Below, one piece after another: positions 8,980 through 18,631 of a stretch of 57,269 bases of DNA. Made by a program: the position numbers and the translations under genes. This stretch comes from an uncultured Actinomycetales bacterium. GTDB taxonomy: Bacteria > Actinomycetota > Actinomycetes > S36-B12. The DNA lies in contig CAJXYI010000011.1 of the NCBI GenBank assembly GCA_913063435.1, forward strand, positions 1 to 57,269, read 5' to 3'. The first letter of the stretch is position 1; the number at the start of each line of letters is the position of its first letter. The notes beneath the pieces are model-generated. The model was not told the origin of the DNA. It did no database searches and saw nothing but the letters and a program-made list of their open reading frames with translations.

Positions 8980-11900
8980 ATGGCTCGCGTCCTGAAGTCT
9001 GTAGCCGCTGCAGTTGCGTCCTTAGCCGTTGTGGCCAGTGCCATGACCGGTCCCGTCCTCGCGGAGGAGGTAAGCGCTCCCGACCCCACAGTCGCGCCCT
9101 ACGTCGTCGGCGGCTCCGATATCCCGATTAGTGATGCGCCATGGCAGATCGCGCTGCGCCGCAACGGGTCCTTCGGCTGTGGGGGCGTCATCCTCGACTC
9201 GCGAACGGTGCTGACGGCCGCGCATTGCGTGCAGGATTTCTCTGAGGGCGGTGTCGTGGATCCCTCGATTGTCTCGATCGGCTACGGCAGTGCTGATCGC
9301 ACGAGCACCACGAATGTCGATGCGGAGTCGATCGTGGTCCACCCGGGATATCGATTTGGCGGTGGCGCGGAATACGACGCAGCGGTCATCAAACTCGCCG
9401 AACCCATGACTCTGTCGGTCGGTGTCGCTGAACCGGTCACCCTGCCGACGAACGCCCCCGACGGGTGGCCGGCCGATGATGACTCGGCGTCCATTTCCGG
9501 TTGGGGTTGGACAGTGGATGACAGTCCGGCGAGTGTGGCCACCATGCTCCAGGGTGCTGAGGTTCGCATCATCGCTGACTGCGCGGGAACGTCCATCGAT
9601 GACTCCGCTCTGCAGTTATGCGCGGGACTTCCCCAGGGCGGGGTCGACACCTGTTCCGGGGATAGTGGCGGGCCGCTGATGGTCGATGACTCCCTCGCGG
9701 GACTGACGAGTTTCGGCACCGGCTGCGCGCTGCCGAATTATCCGGGCGGGTACACCCGCGTCACGGCGGTCGTGGATTGGATCGAGAATCAGATGCTTCC
9801 CGACGAGGCCCTCGGGTTCGTGGGGAGCCTGAGCCTTGATGAGCCCTCGGGAATCGCCGCCCTCCCGACCGGTGGAGTCCTGGCGTCGAACGGTGGGGCG
9901 TCGGATCCAGGAGAGGTGGCACAGTTTGCGGCGGGTGCGACCTCGGGAACCGGTTCGACGATTACCACCGGTGCGGGAACGGGGTTCCCTGACGGCATCG
10001 CGATCACGTCGAGCGGACAGGCGTTCGTGCGTGTGGCCGAAGCCGGCGGCTCCCCACCCCGTGCGGCAGTCGTCGCTCGGATCCCGGCCGGCGCGACAGC
10101 CGCTGATGACACCGTGCAACTGGCTGGTGATGTGAGGTCTACTCCTCTGCGGGAGTCGATAGCCGTATCCGGAGACGACACTGTCGCGGTTCTCAGCAAC
10201 ATCGCCGACTCAGTCTTCCTCCTTCGGGCGGATGACTTGAGCCTGGTGGAAACTGTGTCTGTCAGCAACCCCCACTCCGTCGCAGCTGACTCACTGGGAA
10301 GGTTCTATGTCACATCGTTTACGAGCGGTGATGTCACAGTCATCAGTGCCACGGATGGCGCTGATCTGGGAGCCCTTAACGTGGGCGTCTCCACCGGATC
10401 AATCGCGGTGGGATCTGACGACACGGTGTATATCGGTGAATATGGCGGACATACGACCCCCAGGGCTGTGTACGCTTTCGCTCCGGGAAGGACTACGGGA
10501 ACAGCGGACGACTCCGTGGTTCTCGATGGTATCGCGCACGCTTTGGCAGTGGCTCCCGACGGCAGTATCTACGCTCACGACGGAGCCAATGGCCGGATCT
10601 TCCAGTTGAATCCTGATTCCCTTGATGTGATGGGAGAGGCAAAACTGACGGCGTGCCAGACGGCATTCTCCGTGACAGGTATGGCGGTCGCGATGGATGG
10701 ACTGATCTACATCGACTGCAGCACACCGGGTTCGATTCCTATCGCTGGCACGGTGGGCGTAAGCATCGATGACACGCAGATCCTTGATTCTTCGACCACC
10801 TTGGACGTCACCATCACCGGCCTGGTCTCCGGAGTCGTCGCTGATAACACCACGGTGACCGCGATCAACGTCGGTGACACCCGGATCACGGCTGTGTCGG
10901 CCGTCGGTGACAACCGCTACCGCGTCACTGTGCCGAGTGGTTCGGGATTCCAGCCGGTCAGCGTCGAACTCGATGGTGGCAACACCGTGAATGCGGGGAC
11001 TGTCGAGCGAGTGGCGGCTGGGGCAGGGCTCGCGCCGACTGTGACTGCTCCGATTCCGACTGCAGACGGTGCGGAGTTCCAGATCACCAACTTCGACCCT
11101 GCGTGGACGTGGACGCAAAGTGTCACCGACGGTGGTGCGGTGACGAGCGGCACAGCTGAGGGATCGAATCGGGTGTCGATCGTGTCGGGTCTCGCTGCGA
11201 GCGCGACCGCCACGGTCACGATCGATACGACGAGACGGCTGTATTCCGATGACTCCCTGGAGTTCACGATCACGACTCCGGCAGTGGGGACGCTACCCAC
11301 CGCTCCCGGCGTGTCAGGGCCGAGTGCCGGCAACGCTCAGGTGAGCGTTCCGTGGACTGTCGATGACACCGGCGGCAGCGATCTGACGTATGTGCAGTGG
11401 GCGCTGGATGACACCTATGCCTGGGTCGATGATTCGGTGGCTGTGTCGGGCACGTCCGGTACCGTGACGATCACCGGGTTGTCGAATGGCACGACCTATC
11501 AGGTGCATGTGCGGGCGATCAACGGCAACGGTGCGGGGGAGTGGTCGACCCCGGCGAGCCTGAAGCCGGTGGCTCCCACGCCGCCGGCACCGGTCCCACC
11601 CGCTCCCACGCCGACCCCGACCCCCGCGCCTGAGCCGACGCCGCAACCGGTGCCCGGCCCGGTTCCGCTTGGCCAGGGGCAGGCACTGGTCGACGGTGAA
11701 CCGGCGATGGTGTCGGTGACACCGGATGCCGAGTCCGGTGAGGTGCGACTCTCGGTGGGGGATGCCTCGTTCGGCTTCGGGTCGCGTGATGACTCAGGAT
11801 CTGAGGTTCCGCTCGGTGATGATTCGAGCCTGCAGCTGCGCCCCGGCGGTGGCCTGCGACTGTCCCTCTCCGGCTTGGCCCCCGACTCGACGGGGCTCGT

Positions 11901-12438
11901 GCTCCTTGCACCCGATCCCCTCGAGGGAGCGGCTGTGGCGTTGCCGGGCTTCCTGCGGCAGTGGGTTGCTGTCGCGGCTGATGACTCGGCGGTCACCCTG
12001 GGTGAGGTCACGGTGGGTGACGACGGCCGGCTCGATGACAGCGTGACGATCCCCGCTGAGGTCGCCCTCGGCTCGAGCGTGCTCCAACTCGCGGTCGTCG
12101 ACACCGAGGATCGGCAACTATCGGTGTTCCTGGGTGTGCAGGTGGCCGAAGCGCTGCCGGAGGCGAGCATCGTGATCACCGGGACTCGTGGTGAGGTTCG
12201 GGGTCGTCCGGGGATCCTCGTGCAGGGCGTGACGACGGGTCTGGTGGGCACCACGGTCCTGCCGCGCTTCCGCTTCCCGGGGCAGCTGGGCTACTCCGAT
12301 GGTCTGGCCCGGCGGACTGTCGCCGAGGATGGCACGTTCATGTGGCAGCGGCGTACGGGCAAGAAGATCTACGTCCTGTTCATCACCGAGGACAGGAGCG
12401 TCCAATCGAAGCGGATCATCATCCGACCGCCCAGATGA
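8980..12438 (+). CDS. Large secreted trypsin-like serine protease with beta-propeller, Fn3-like and shared C-terminal modules
   Basis: This 1152-residue protein has a signal peptide at 1-28 (cut near VLA). The S1 peptidase domain spans about 42-270 with H82 (TAAHC), D133 (EYDAAVIKL) and S229 (CSGDSGGP). D223 sits at the trypsin S1-pocket position, predicting cleavage after Arg/Lys. The mature start VVGG follows Tyr, not Arg/Lys, so activation is not self-tryptic. Residues about 280-590 show NHL-like propeller repeats (PHSVAADSLGRFYV, GSIAVGSDDTVYI). An Fn3-like domain lies near 770-865, a Pro-rich linker near 866-895, then an Ig-like segment and the C-terminal module (1062-1152) shared with the RTX protein. 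DDS or DDT occurs 17 times. GGGAG precedes the ATG. IS30 end repeats flank the block. Confidence 0.92.
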   Translation: MARVLKSVAAAVASLAVVASAMTGPVLAEEVSAPDPTVAPYVVGGSDIPISDAPWQIALRRNGSFGCGGVILDSRTVLTAAHCVQDFSEGGVVDPSIVSIGYGSADRTSTTNVDAESIVVHPGYRFGGGAEYDAAVIKLAEPMTLSVGVAEPVTLPTNAPDGWPADDDSASISGWGWTVDDSPASVATMLQGAEVRIIADCAGTSIDDSALQLCAGLPQGGVDTCSGDSGGPLMVDDSLAGLTSFGTGCALPNYPGGYTRVTAVVDWIENQMLPDEALGFVGSLSLDEPSGIAALPTGGVLASNGGASDPGEVAQFAAGATSGTGSTITTGAGTGFPDGIAITSSGQAFVRVAEAGGSPPRAAVVARIPAGATAADDTVQLAGDVRSTPLRESIAVSGDDTVAVLSNIADSVFLLRADDLSLVETVSVSNPHSVAADSLGRFYVTSFTSGDVTVISATDGADLGALNVGVSTGSIAVGSDDTVYIGEYGGHTTPRAVYAFAPGRTTGTADDSVVLDGIAHALAVAPDGSIYAHDGANGRIFQLNPDSLDVMGEAKLTACQTAFSVTGMAVAMDGLIYIDCSTPGSIPIAGTVGVSIDDTQILDSSTTLDVTITGLVSGVVADNTTVTAINVGDTRITAVSAVGDNRYRVTVPSGSGFQPVSVELDGGNTVNAGTVERVAAGAGLAPTVTAPIPTADGAEFQITNFDPAWTWTQSVTDGGAVTSGTAEGSNRVSIVSGLAASATATVTIDTTRRLYSDDSLEFTITTPAVGTLPTAPGVSGPSAGNAQVSVPWTVDDTGGSDLTYVQWALDDTYAWVDDSVAVSGTSGTVTITGLSNGTTYQVHVRAINGNGAGEWSTPASLKPVAPTPPAPVPPAPTPTPTPAPEPTPQPVPGPVPLGQGQALVDGEPAMVSVTPDAESGEVRLSVGDASFGFGSRDDSGSEVPLGDDSSLQLRPGGGLRLSLSGLAPDSTGLVLLAPDPLEGAAVALPGFLRQWVAVAADDSAVTLGEVTVGDDGRLDDSVTIPAEVALGSSVLQLAVVDTEDRQLSVFLGVQVAEALPEASIVITGTRGEVRGRPGILVQGVTTGLVGTTVLPRFRFPGQLGYSDGLARRTVAEDGTFMWQRRTGKKIYVLFITEDRSVQSKRIIIRPPR

Positions 12439-12511
12439 GCCGAACTCCGCAACTCCATATGGGCGAGAACATGCGGCGGTCTCAAGTGGTTGTTGCACGG
12501 AGGACCTGGTT
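12437..12511 (+). repeat. IS30-associated end repeat, copy 3, with transposase tail
   Basis: This begins at the protease stop codon (TGAGCCGAACTCCGCAACTC). It runs through GAACATGCGGCGGTCTCAAG to the complement of the codons for NQVLRATTT-stop, the same C-terminus as the transposase at 7652-8182. It is the right-hand end of a second, otherwise lost, IS30 copy. Confidence 0.75.
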
Positions 12512-12525
12512 AAGGGGCCTGCGCC

Positions 12526-13020
12526 TTGACGATCGAGGCGGCGATGAACAATGGGGACCTCGTGGAAGTCAACCGCGCCTTGGTGCACGCACGAGCGTTA
12601 CTCGAGCAGCCGAATCTCTCACTCCAGGACAGGAGTGTGACATCGCTGCAGGATGCGATCGACGAGCGGATCCCGCAGTGGCGAGGACTCCTCTCCGTAT
12701 CGGTGTCGATGGACACCGACGTTGAGGCACTGTCGGGGGTTCTCGCAGGACACATCGCAGATCTGGTGGAAGAAGGCATCGCGAATGCTATTCATCATGG
12801 AGGCGCCACCGCTGTTGCCGTCGACATCGCACTCCAGGACAACACGATCCATGTCCGCATCGATGACGATGGAATCGGCCCCGGGGTCGGATCTCCGGGG
12901 CTTGGAAGTCAACTCCTGGGGGGATTCGATGCAACCTGGAGCCTGGCAGCATCATCTCCTCGAGGAAGCGTCCTGGACGTTCGCATCCCCTTCCGCAGCG
13001 ACACCCTGGCGAAAAACTGA
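12526..13020 (+). CDS. Histidine-kinase-like ATPase domain, truncated
   Basis: Residues about 70-158 form a HATPase_c (Bergerat) fold: N-box EEGIANAIHHGGATAV, G1-like IDDDGIGPG, and PGLGSQLL as the G2 region. These resemble the NarL-partner (HisKA_3) class of sensor kinases. Sensor, membrane and phospho-acceptor His regions are absent. The 164-residue reading begins at a TTG only 15 nt beyond an IS30 end repeat, so this is probably the 3' remnant of a kinase gene cut by the element. No response regulator is adjacent. It might be expressed as a standalone ATPase domain, but I would treat it as a fragment. Confidence 0.6.
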   Translation: MTIEAAMNNGDLVEVNRALVHARALLEQPNLSLQDRSVTSLQDAIDERIPQWRGLLSVSVSMDTDVEALSGVLAGHIADLVEEGIANAIHHGGATAVAVDIALQDNTIHVRIDDDGIGPGVGSPGLGSQLLGGFDATWSLAASSPRGSVLDVRIPFRSDTLAKN

Positions 13021-13050
13021 AATCCGTAACGCTTCACACGAGTTTGCGTA

Positions 13051-13090
13051 GGAAACCTCACCAAAGCAGGTCGGTTTTCAGCAGGTTTCC
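13051..13090. terminator. Inverted repeat, possible terminator upstream of parA
   Basis: GGAAACCT (13051-13058) and AGGTTTCC (13083-13090) are perfect inverted repeats with a 24-nt loop, in the 117-bp gap between the kinase fragment and parA. There is no U-tract. Confidence 0.35.
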
Positions 13091-13137
13091 CGCGCTAAGT
13101 CGGGATCGGTCTCAGAGCGTGGGAGGATCGGCGGACT

Positions 13138-13947
13138 ATGTCGGTGACGGTGGCGGTGCTGAGCCTCAAGGGTGGCGTCGGCAAGTCCAGTGTCACCGTC
13201 GGCCTCGCCGGAGCCGCCTGGCAACGTGACCGATCCGTCCTCGTCATCGACTGCGACCCGCAGGCCAATTCGACGCTGTGCCTCGACGTTCCACCGCATA
13301 CGTTCACCCTCAGCGATGTGCTCGCCGATGGTCGACCGGGCATCGCGAGCGAAGCGATCGTGCCGAGTGGTTGGGGTCCGCGAGTGCATGTCATCCCGTC
13401 CGAGGAGGCACTCGCACACCGGGACACGGCAACCATGCCTTCGTCGGCAGCGCGCCTGCGCCTGAGCTTGACCGGCGTCGCAGATCGCTATGACCTCGTG
13501 CTGCTGGATTGCCCACCGTCGCTGGGCGAACTCACCCGCAATGCTCTCGCCGCGGCTGACCTGGCGCTCATCGTCACCGAGCCGGGATTCTTCGCACTGC
13601 GCGGTGCGCAGCAGGCGCTGCGGGCCATCGAGGTTGCCAGCACGTCGATCAATCTGGGCTTGCGCCCGGCAGGCATCGTGGTGAATCGGGTGCGGGCCAA
13701 CCTCACCGAGCACACCTATCGCGTCGATGAATTACGGCAGGCGTATCCGAACCTCATCTTGGATCCGGTCATTCCCGAACGCACCGCGGTGCAACAGGCC
13801 CAGGGGGCGTGCGTGCCGGTGCAGGCATGGCCTTCGCCGGGCGCTCGCGAGATCACCGAAGCCTTCGACGACCTGATCGACGCCCTGCTGAGCGCACACT
13901 CAAGGCCTCAGACCGCGATCATCCCAGCGACGAGGGAGCACTCATGA
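13138..13947 (+). CDS. ParA/MinD-family partitioning ATPase
   Basis: This 269-residue protein has the deviant Walker A motif LKGGVGKSS (K11 signature lysine, K16 P-loop lysine), the A' segment VLVIDCDPQANST and the Walker B segment YDLVLLDCPPSLGELT. It is a dimerising DNA-bound ATPase of the Soj/ParA type that positions cargo using a partner protein. GGGAGG lies 12 nt before the ATG. The partner is probably the next gene, which overlaps by 4 nt (ATGA). No chromosomal parB, gid or rnpA genes are nearby, so this is not the oriC parAB locus. The cargo is unknown. Confidence 0.92.
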   Translation: MSVTVAVLSLKGGVGKSSVTVGLAGAAWQRDRSVLVIDCDPQANSTLCLDVPPHTFTLSDVLADGRPGIASEAIVPSGWGPRVHVIPSEEALAHRDTATMPSSAARLRLSLTGVADRYDLVLLDCPPSLGELTRNALAAADLALIVTEPGFFALRGAQQALRAIEVASTSINLGLRPAGIVVNRVRANLTEHTYRVDELRQAYPNLILDPVIPERTAVQQAQGACVPVQAWPSPGAREITEAFDDLIDALLSAHSRPQTAIIPATREHS

Positions 13948-14351
13948 GCGCATCTGATTCCGTGAATTCGAAGAACTCGAAGAAATCGAAGAAGTCCAAG
14001 AAGCCAGGCAATCATGAGCAGCCAGAGAAGCCTCAGCAGTCGTCAGCAGCGACTCCACCACCCCGGCCGGCGCTGAGTCGCGCGGCGGATGCCGATGTGC
14101 ATCCGGTCACCGGGCGCATCGCGCCGTCCATAGGCGCAGGCAGGTCAGCGGGTCGGTCCTTCAAGCCGATGAAGGGAGGCCCGACGACCGCCGACTCGAT
14201 CATGGGAGAAGCGGGCGACAAGCTCGTCGACCTCGGAGTGCGGGTGCCGAAATCGTTGCGCAAGAAGCTGCGTCAGCAGGCCAAGGCGCGAGGAGTGAGC
14301 ATCGATGATCTCGTCGCGAGCATCCTCGCCGCCGCCCTCCCCCGCGACTGA
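13944..14351 (+). CDS. Small Lys/Ser-rich protein with C-terminal ribbon-helix-helix-like segment, ParA partner candidate
   Basis: This 135-residue protein has a low-complexity basic N-terminus (repeated SKK units, residues 8-22), a disordered Pro/Ala-rich middle, and a conserved-looking C-terminus: LVDLGVRVPKSLRKKLRQQA and then GVSIDDLVASILAAALP. The latter reads as a strand plus two helices, as in ribbon-helix-helix DNA-binding proteins. ParA ATPases are often paired with small RHH or ParB-like adaptors of this kind, and a basic N-terminal tail can stimulate ParA ATPase. Translational coupling to parA supports partnership. The ATG at 13944 is chosen over longer readings because of the ATGA overlap. 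Confidence 0.75.
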   Translation: MSASDSVNSKNSKKSKKSKKPGNHEQPEKPQQSSAATPPPRPALSRAADADVHPVTGRIAPSIGAGRSAGRSFKPMKGGPTTADSIMGEAGDKLVDLGVRVPKSLRKKLRQQAKARGVSIDDLVASILAAALPRD

Positions 14352-14368
14352 TCTCACGGTCATCGGCA

Positions 14369-15070
14369 TTACGGGGACAGACGCTGGATCGACCAGGCAT
14401 CGGCATCATCGAGTGAAGCTGACGATTCAGGCGTGACGTAACGCAGCCGGTCGTGCAGGCGCGACGCACGGCCCTGCCAGAACTCCACCGACACCGGGCG
14501 GATCAACCACCCACCCCAGAACTCCGGCATCGGCACCTCGCCATCGGCGAAGCGTTCCTCGAGACGGGCGTACCGATCATCGAGTGCGGCTCGGTCGGCA
14601 ACGACGGTGGACTGCCGGCTCGCCCATGCACCGATCTGCGATGCGCGCGGTCGGGAAGTGAAGTACGCGGTGGCCTCTTCGCGCGGCATCGGCTCCACCC
14701 TGCCGGATACGATCACCTGGCGATGCAGGGGATACCACCCGAACACCGCGGTCACCTGAGGATTCGCCTCGATCTGGCGGCTCTTGGTCGAGGTGAGATT
14801 CGTGTAGAACGTGAAGCCGCGCGCATCGGCCTGCTTCAGCAGCACCGTCCGCGCGGTCGGCACGCCTTCGGCATCAGCGGTCGCCACCACCATCGCATTG
14901 GGCTCCAGCACCTCAGCCGCATGAGCCTGGGCGAACCAGTCGCGGAATTGCTCGAGGGGGGTCGCGGCGAGGTCGGACTCATACAACTCATCGAGGTCGT
15001 AGTGGACTCGCAGATCGGCGAGTTTCGGCTGCCCAGTGCTGGACTCAGGGCGTGACTCGAGATCGGACAT
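14369..15070 (-). CDS. pdxH: Pyridoxine/pyridoxamine 5'-phosphate oxidase
   Basis: This 233-residue FMN enzyme oxidises PNP/PMP to pyridoxal 5'-phosphate. Diagnostic motifs are LREF-like LEQFRDWFAQA, NAMVVATADAEGVPTARTVLLK, GFTFYTNLTSTKSRQIEANP, GRVEPMPREEATAYFTSRPR and the C-terminal RPVSVEFWQGRASRLHDRLRY. The ATG at 15070 is taken because GATGAGGG lies just upstream. Much longer in-frame readings run antisense through citrate synthase and are not real. It is divergent from citrate synthase with a 45-bp gap, an arrangement common in actinomycetes. Confidence 0.95.
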   Translation of the reverse strand: MSDLESRPESSTGQPKLADLRVHYDLDELYESDLAATPLEQFRDWFAQAHAAEVLEPNAMVVATADAEGVPTARTVLLKQADARGFTFYTNLTSTKSRQIEANPQVTAVFGWYPLHRQVIVSGRVEPMPREEATAYFTSRPRASQIGAWASRQSTVVADRAALDDRYARLEERFADGEVPMPEFWGGWLIRPVSVEFWQGRASRLHDRLRYVTPESSASLDDADAWSIQRLSP

Positions 15071-15115
15071 GACCCTCATCCCACCATGGATCGCCCCACA
15101 GGGTTGAATGAAGCC

Positions 15116-16264
15116 ATGGCTGATTTCGTTCCCGGACTCGAAGGAGTCGTGGCATTTCAAACCGAGATCGCCGAACCGGATCGTGATGGCGGTGCACTGC
15201 GCTACCGCGGGGTGGACATCGAGGATCTCGTCGGCCGGGTCTCCTTCGGCAACGTCTGGGGGCTGCTCGTCGATAACGAGTTCAATCCCGGCCTGCCTCC
15301 GGCCGAGCCCTACCCCCTCCCGGTGCACTCCGGTGACGTGCGCGTCGACGTGCAGTCCGCCATCGCGATGCTCGCTCCCGCCTGGGGCTTGAAGCCCCTG
15401 CTGGACATCGACGACGACACCGCCCGGGAGAACCTCGCCCACACCTCGGTGATGGCGATGTCGTTCGTCGCCCAGAGTTCGCGCGGGCTCGGTGTCCCGA
15501 TGGTTCCGCAGACCGAAATCGACCGGGCCCGCACCATCGTCGAACGCTTCATGGTGCGCTGGCGCGGTGAGCCGGATCCCAAGCACACCCAAGCCGTCGA
15601 CGCCTACTTCGTCTCCGCTGCCGAACATGGCATGAACGCCTCGACGTTCACCTCGCGGGTCATCGCCTCGACCGGTGCCGATGTCGCCGCGGCGATCTCC
15701 GGTGCCATCGGGGCGATGAGCGGTCCGCTCCATGGCGGCGCACCCTCGCGTGTGCTCGGCATGATCGAGGAGATCGAACGCACCGGAGACGCGGGTGCCT
15801 ACGTGCGTCGCGTTCTCGACTCGGGACAGCGGCTCATGGGTTTCGGCCACCGGGTGTATCGCGCAGAGGATCCGCGCGCGCGAGTGCTTCGCCGAACCGC
15901 TCAGGAACTCGATGCACCGCGATACGAGGTCGCCGAGGCCCTCGAGGCGGCAGCGCTCGAGGAATTGCGTAATCGCCGGCCCGACCGGGTGCTGGAAACC
16001 AACGTGGAGTTCTGGGCCGCGATCGTGCTGGACTTCGCCGAGGTGCCCCCGGATATGTTCACCTCGATGTTCACCTGTGCGCGCCTTGCCGGGTGGAGTG
16101 CCCACATCCTGGAGCAGAAGAAAACCGGTCGGTTGATCCGGCCCACAGCCAAATACGTCGGGCCACGCCCGCGCCGCCCCGAGCAGGTGCCCGGTTGGGA
16201 TGCCGAGATGGTCGCTCCCAGCGGTTACGGTCCGATCCCCCGTTCGACCGGCTCGCGCGAGTAA
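15116..16264 (+). CDS. citA: Citrate synthase, CitA type
   Basis: This 382-residue enzyme condenses acetyl-CoA and oxaloacetate. Family motifs are the N-terminal FVPGLEGVVAFQTEIAEPD, ALRYRGVDIEDLVG, the first catalytic His in GPLHGGAPSRV, the second His in MGFGHRVYRAEDPRA, and NVEFWAAIVLDF, where the usual catalytic Asp is Glu. That Glu is normal for the actinobacterial CitA branch. The ATG at 15116 is preferred to one at 15086 because homologs begin close to ADFVPGLEG. The gene is followed 25 bp later by serC, which has its own -10 box. Confidence 0.94.
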   Translation: MADFVPGLEGVVAFQTEIAEPDRDGGALRYRGVDIEDLVGRVSFGNVWGLLVDNEFNPGLPPAEPYPLPVHSGDVRVDVQSAIAMLAPAWGLKPLLDIDDDTARENLAHTSVMAMSFVAQSSRGLGVPMVPQTEIDRARTIVERFMVRWRGEPDPKHTQAVDAYFVSAAEHGMNASTFTSRVIASTGADVAAAISGAIGAMSGPLHGGAPSRVLGMIEEIERTGDAGAYVRRVLDSGQRLMGFGHRVYRAEDPRARVLRRTAQELDAPRYEVAEALEAAALEELRNRRPDRVLETNVEFWAAIVLDFAEVPPDMFTSMFTCARLAGWSAHILEQKKTGRLIRPTAKYVGPRPRRPEQVPGWDAEMVAPSGYGPIPRSTGSRE

Positions 16265-16277
16265 CCAGCGCACCCCC

Positions 16278-17414
<1,137 letters not shown>

Positions 17415-17494
17415 TCGAACGGCAGGACACCCTGACTACGACCCTGCATACCCCGATCCGACCGAAGCGGGATCGGCGCACCTATCTGTCGTAT

Positions 17495-18631
17495 GTGCAG
17501 ATGGGCATGTTCGGCTGGTTCCTCTACACCCTCGGGCCGTCCATGGCGTTCTTGCGCGACGAGACCGGCATGAGTCGCACGCTGTCTTCGCTCTATCCGG
17601 TGATCGCCTCCGTCGGTGGCATCATCGCCGGCTTTCTGGTCGCACCCATCGTCGCGCGCTACGGCCGCGGCTGGCTGCTGCGCGGCGGCTCCATCTCTTT
17701 GGCTCTGGGCATCTCGCTATTCATCTCCGGTGGGCCGTTCGCCGTCACGGTTGCCGGCCCGTTCTTCTCTGCAGCGGCAGGTGCTGGATGCGTGGTCGGA
17801 GTCAGCGCATTCCTGTCCGCTCAGCAGCGCGGCGCAGGAGACGCGGCGATCACCGAGGCGAACACCGTGGCCGCCGCCTTCGGCATTCTGGGGCCGATCG
17901 CCCTAGGCGTCGCCGCCACCTGGCTGGGCGGCTGGCGGTTCTCGCTGCTGCTGCTGGTGATCAGCCTCGTCGTGCTCGAGATAGCACGCGGGCGAGACCT
18001 GACTGTCTATCGGATCGATGATCGCGTCGAACGCGACGCCACCGGTCAGCGTCCGGCGATGCCCGCGCTCACCTGGTGGGCCATCCTCACCCTGGTCTTC
18101 ACCACCGCCATCGAGATGAGCTACATCTTCTGGGCCACCGACCTGCTCGCATCCCGGGGAACCTGGGAGACAGCAGCGGCTGCAGCGGGACTGTCGGCGC
18201 TGCTGCTGGGACTCTTCGTCGGCCGGGCCGGCGGCTCCTGGCTGGTCGAACGACTCGATGCTGAACGCAGCCTGCTGCTCGCCCTGGCCACCCTCGCGAT
18301 CGGTTTCGCATTCACCTGGATCTGGCCGGTGGCCTGGGTGATCCTCATCGGTCTGTTCATCGTGGGGCTGGGCATCAGCGTGCAGTTCCCCCTCGGCATG
18401 GCACGCGTCATGCGCGCATCGGCCGGTCAGGCAGACAAGGCCGCGGGTATCGCCAGTTCCGGGGTCGGTGTCGCCGGCATGATCATCCCGTTCGTCCTCG
18501 CCGTGCTGGCTGACAGCATCGGAGTGCACTACGCGTTCTTGATCGTGCCCGCGCTAATCGCGGTATCGGTGCTCCTGCTGCGGATGCGCCCCGTTCCCGC
18601 TGCGGTGGAACCGAAGGTCACGAACGGCTGA
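17495..18631 (+). CDS. MFS transporter
   Basis: This is a 12-helix major facilitator protein of about 378 residues, with the loop-2-like motif VAPIVARYGRGWLLRGG and clear hydrophobic helices throughout. The substrate is unknown. The GTG at 17495 would put the first residues straight into helix 1. The frame is open upstream to the serC stop and encodes a plausible basic cytoplasmic start (TPIRPKRDRRTYLSYVQ), so the real start may be a rare CTG at 17432, which has CAGGA 4 nt before it. The gene sits in a conserved run (serC, MFS, DUF2530, DUF3027) that is common in actinomycetes. Confidence 0.85.
   Translation: MQMGMFGWFLYTLGPSMAFLRDETGMSRTLSSLYPVIASVGGIIAGFLVAPIVARYGRGWLLRGGSISLALGISLFISGGPFAVTVAGPFFSAAAGAGCVVGVSAFLSAQQRGAGDAAITEANTVAAAFGILGPIALGVAATWLGGWRFSLLLLVISLVVLEIARGRDLTVYRIDDRVERDATGQRPAMPALTWWAILTLVFTTAIEMSYIFWATDLLASRGTWETAAAAAGLSALLLGLFVGRAGGSWLVERLDAERSLLLALATLAIGFAFTWIWPVAWVILIGLFIVGLGISVQFPLGMARVMRASAGQADKAAGIASSGVGVAGMIIPFVLAVLADSIGVHYAFLIVPALIAVSVLLLRMRPVPAAVEPKVTNG

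Noticed and set aside
11572-11670. Pro-rich coding repeats in the protease gene considered as a tandem repeat or CRISPR-like array
   Set aside because: The units are irregular PTP/PAP codons of an inter-domain linker with no constant repeat or spacer.
13051-13090. Inverted repeat before parA as a parS-like centromere
   Set aside because: It is a single pair with a long loop, not an iterated site. It is better read as a weak terminator.
14369-16273. 634-codon minus-strand frame covering pdxH and the opposite strand of citrate synthase
   Set aside because: Only the last 233 codons are pdxH, with a good start at 15070. The rest is antisense to a clearly real citrate synthase gene.
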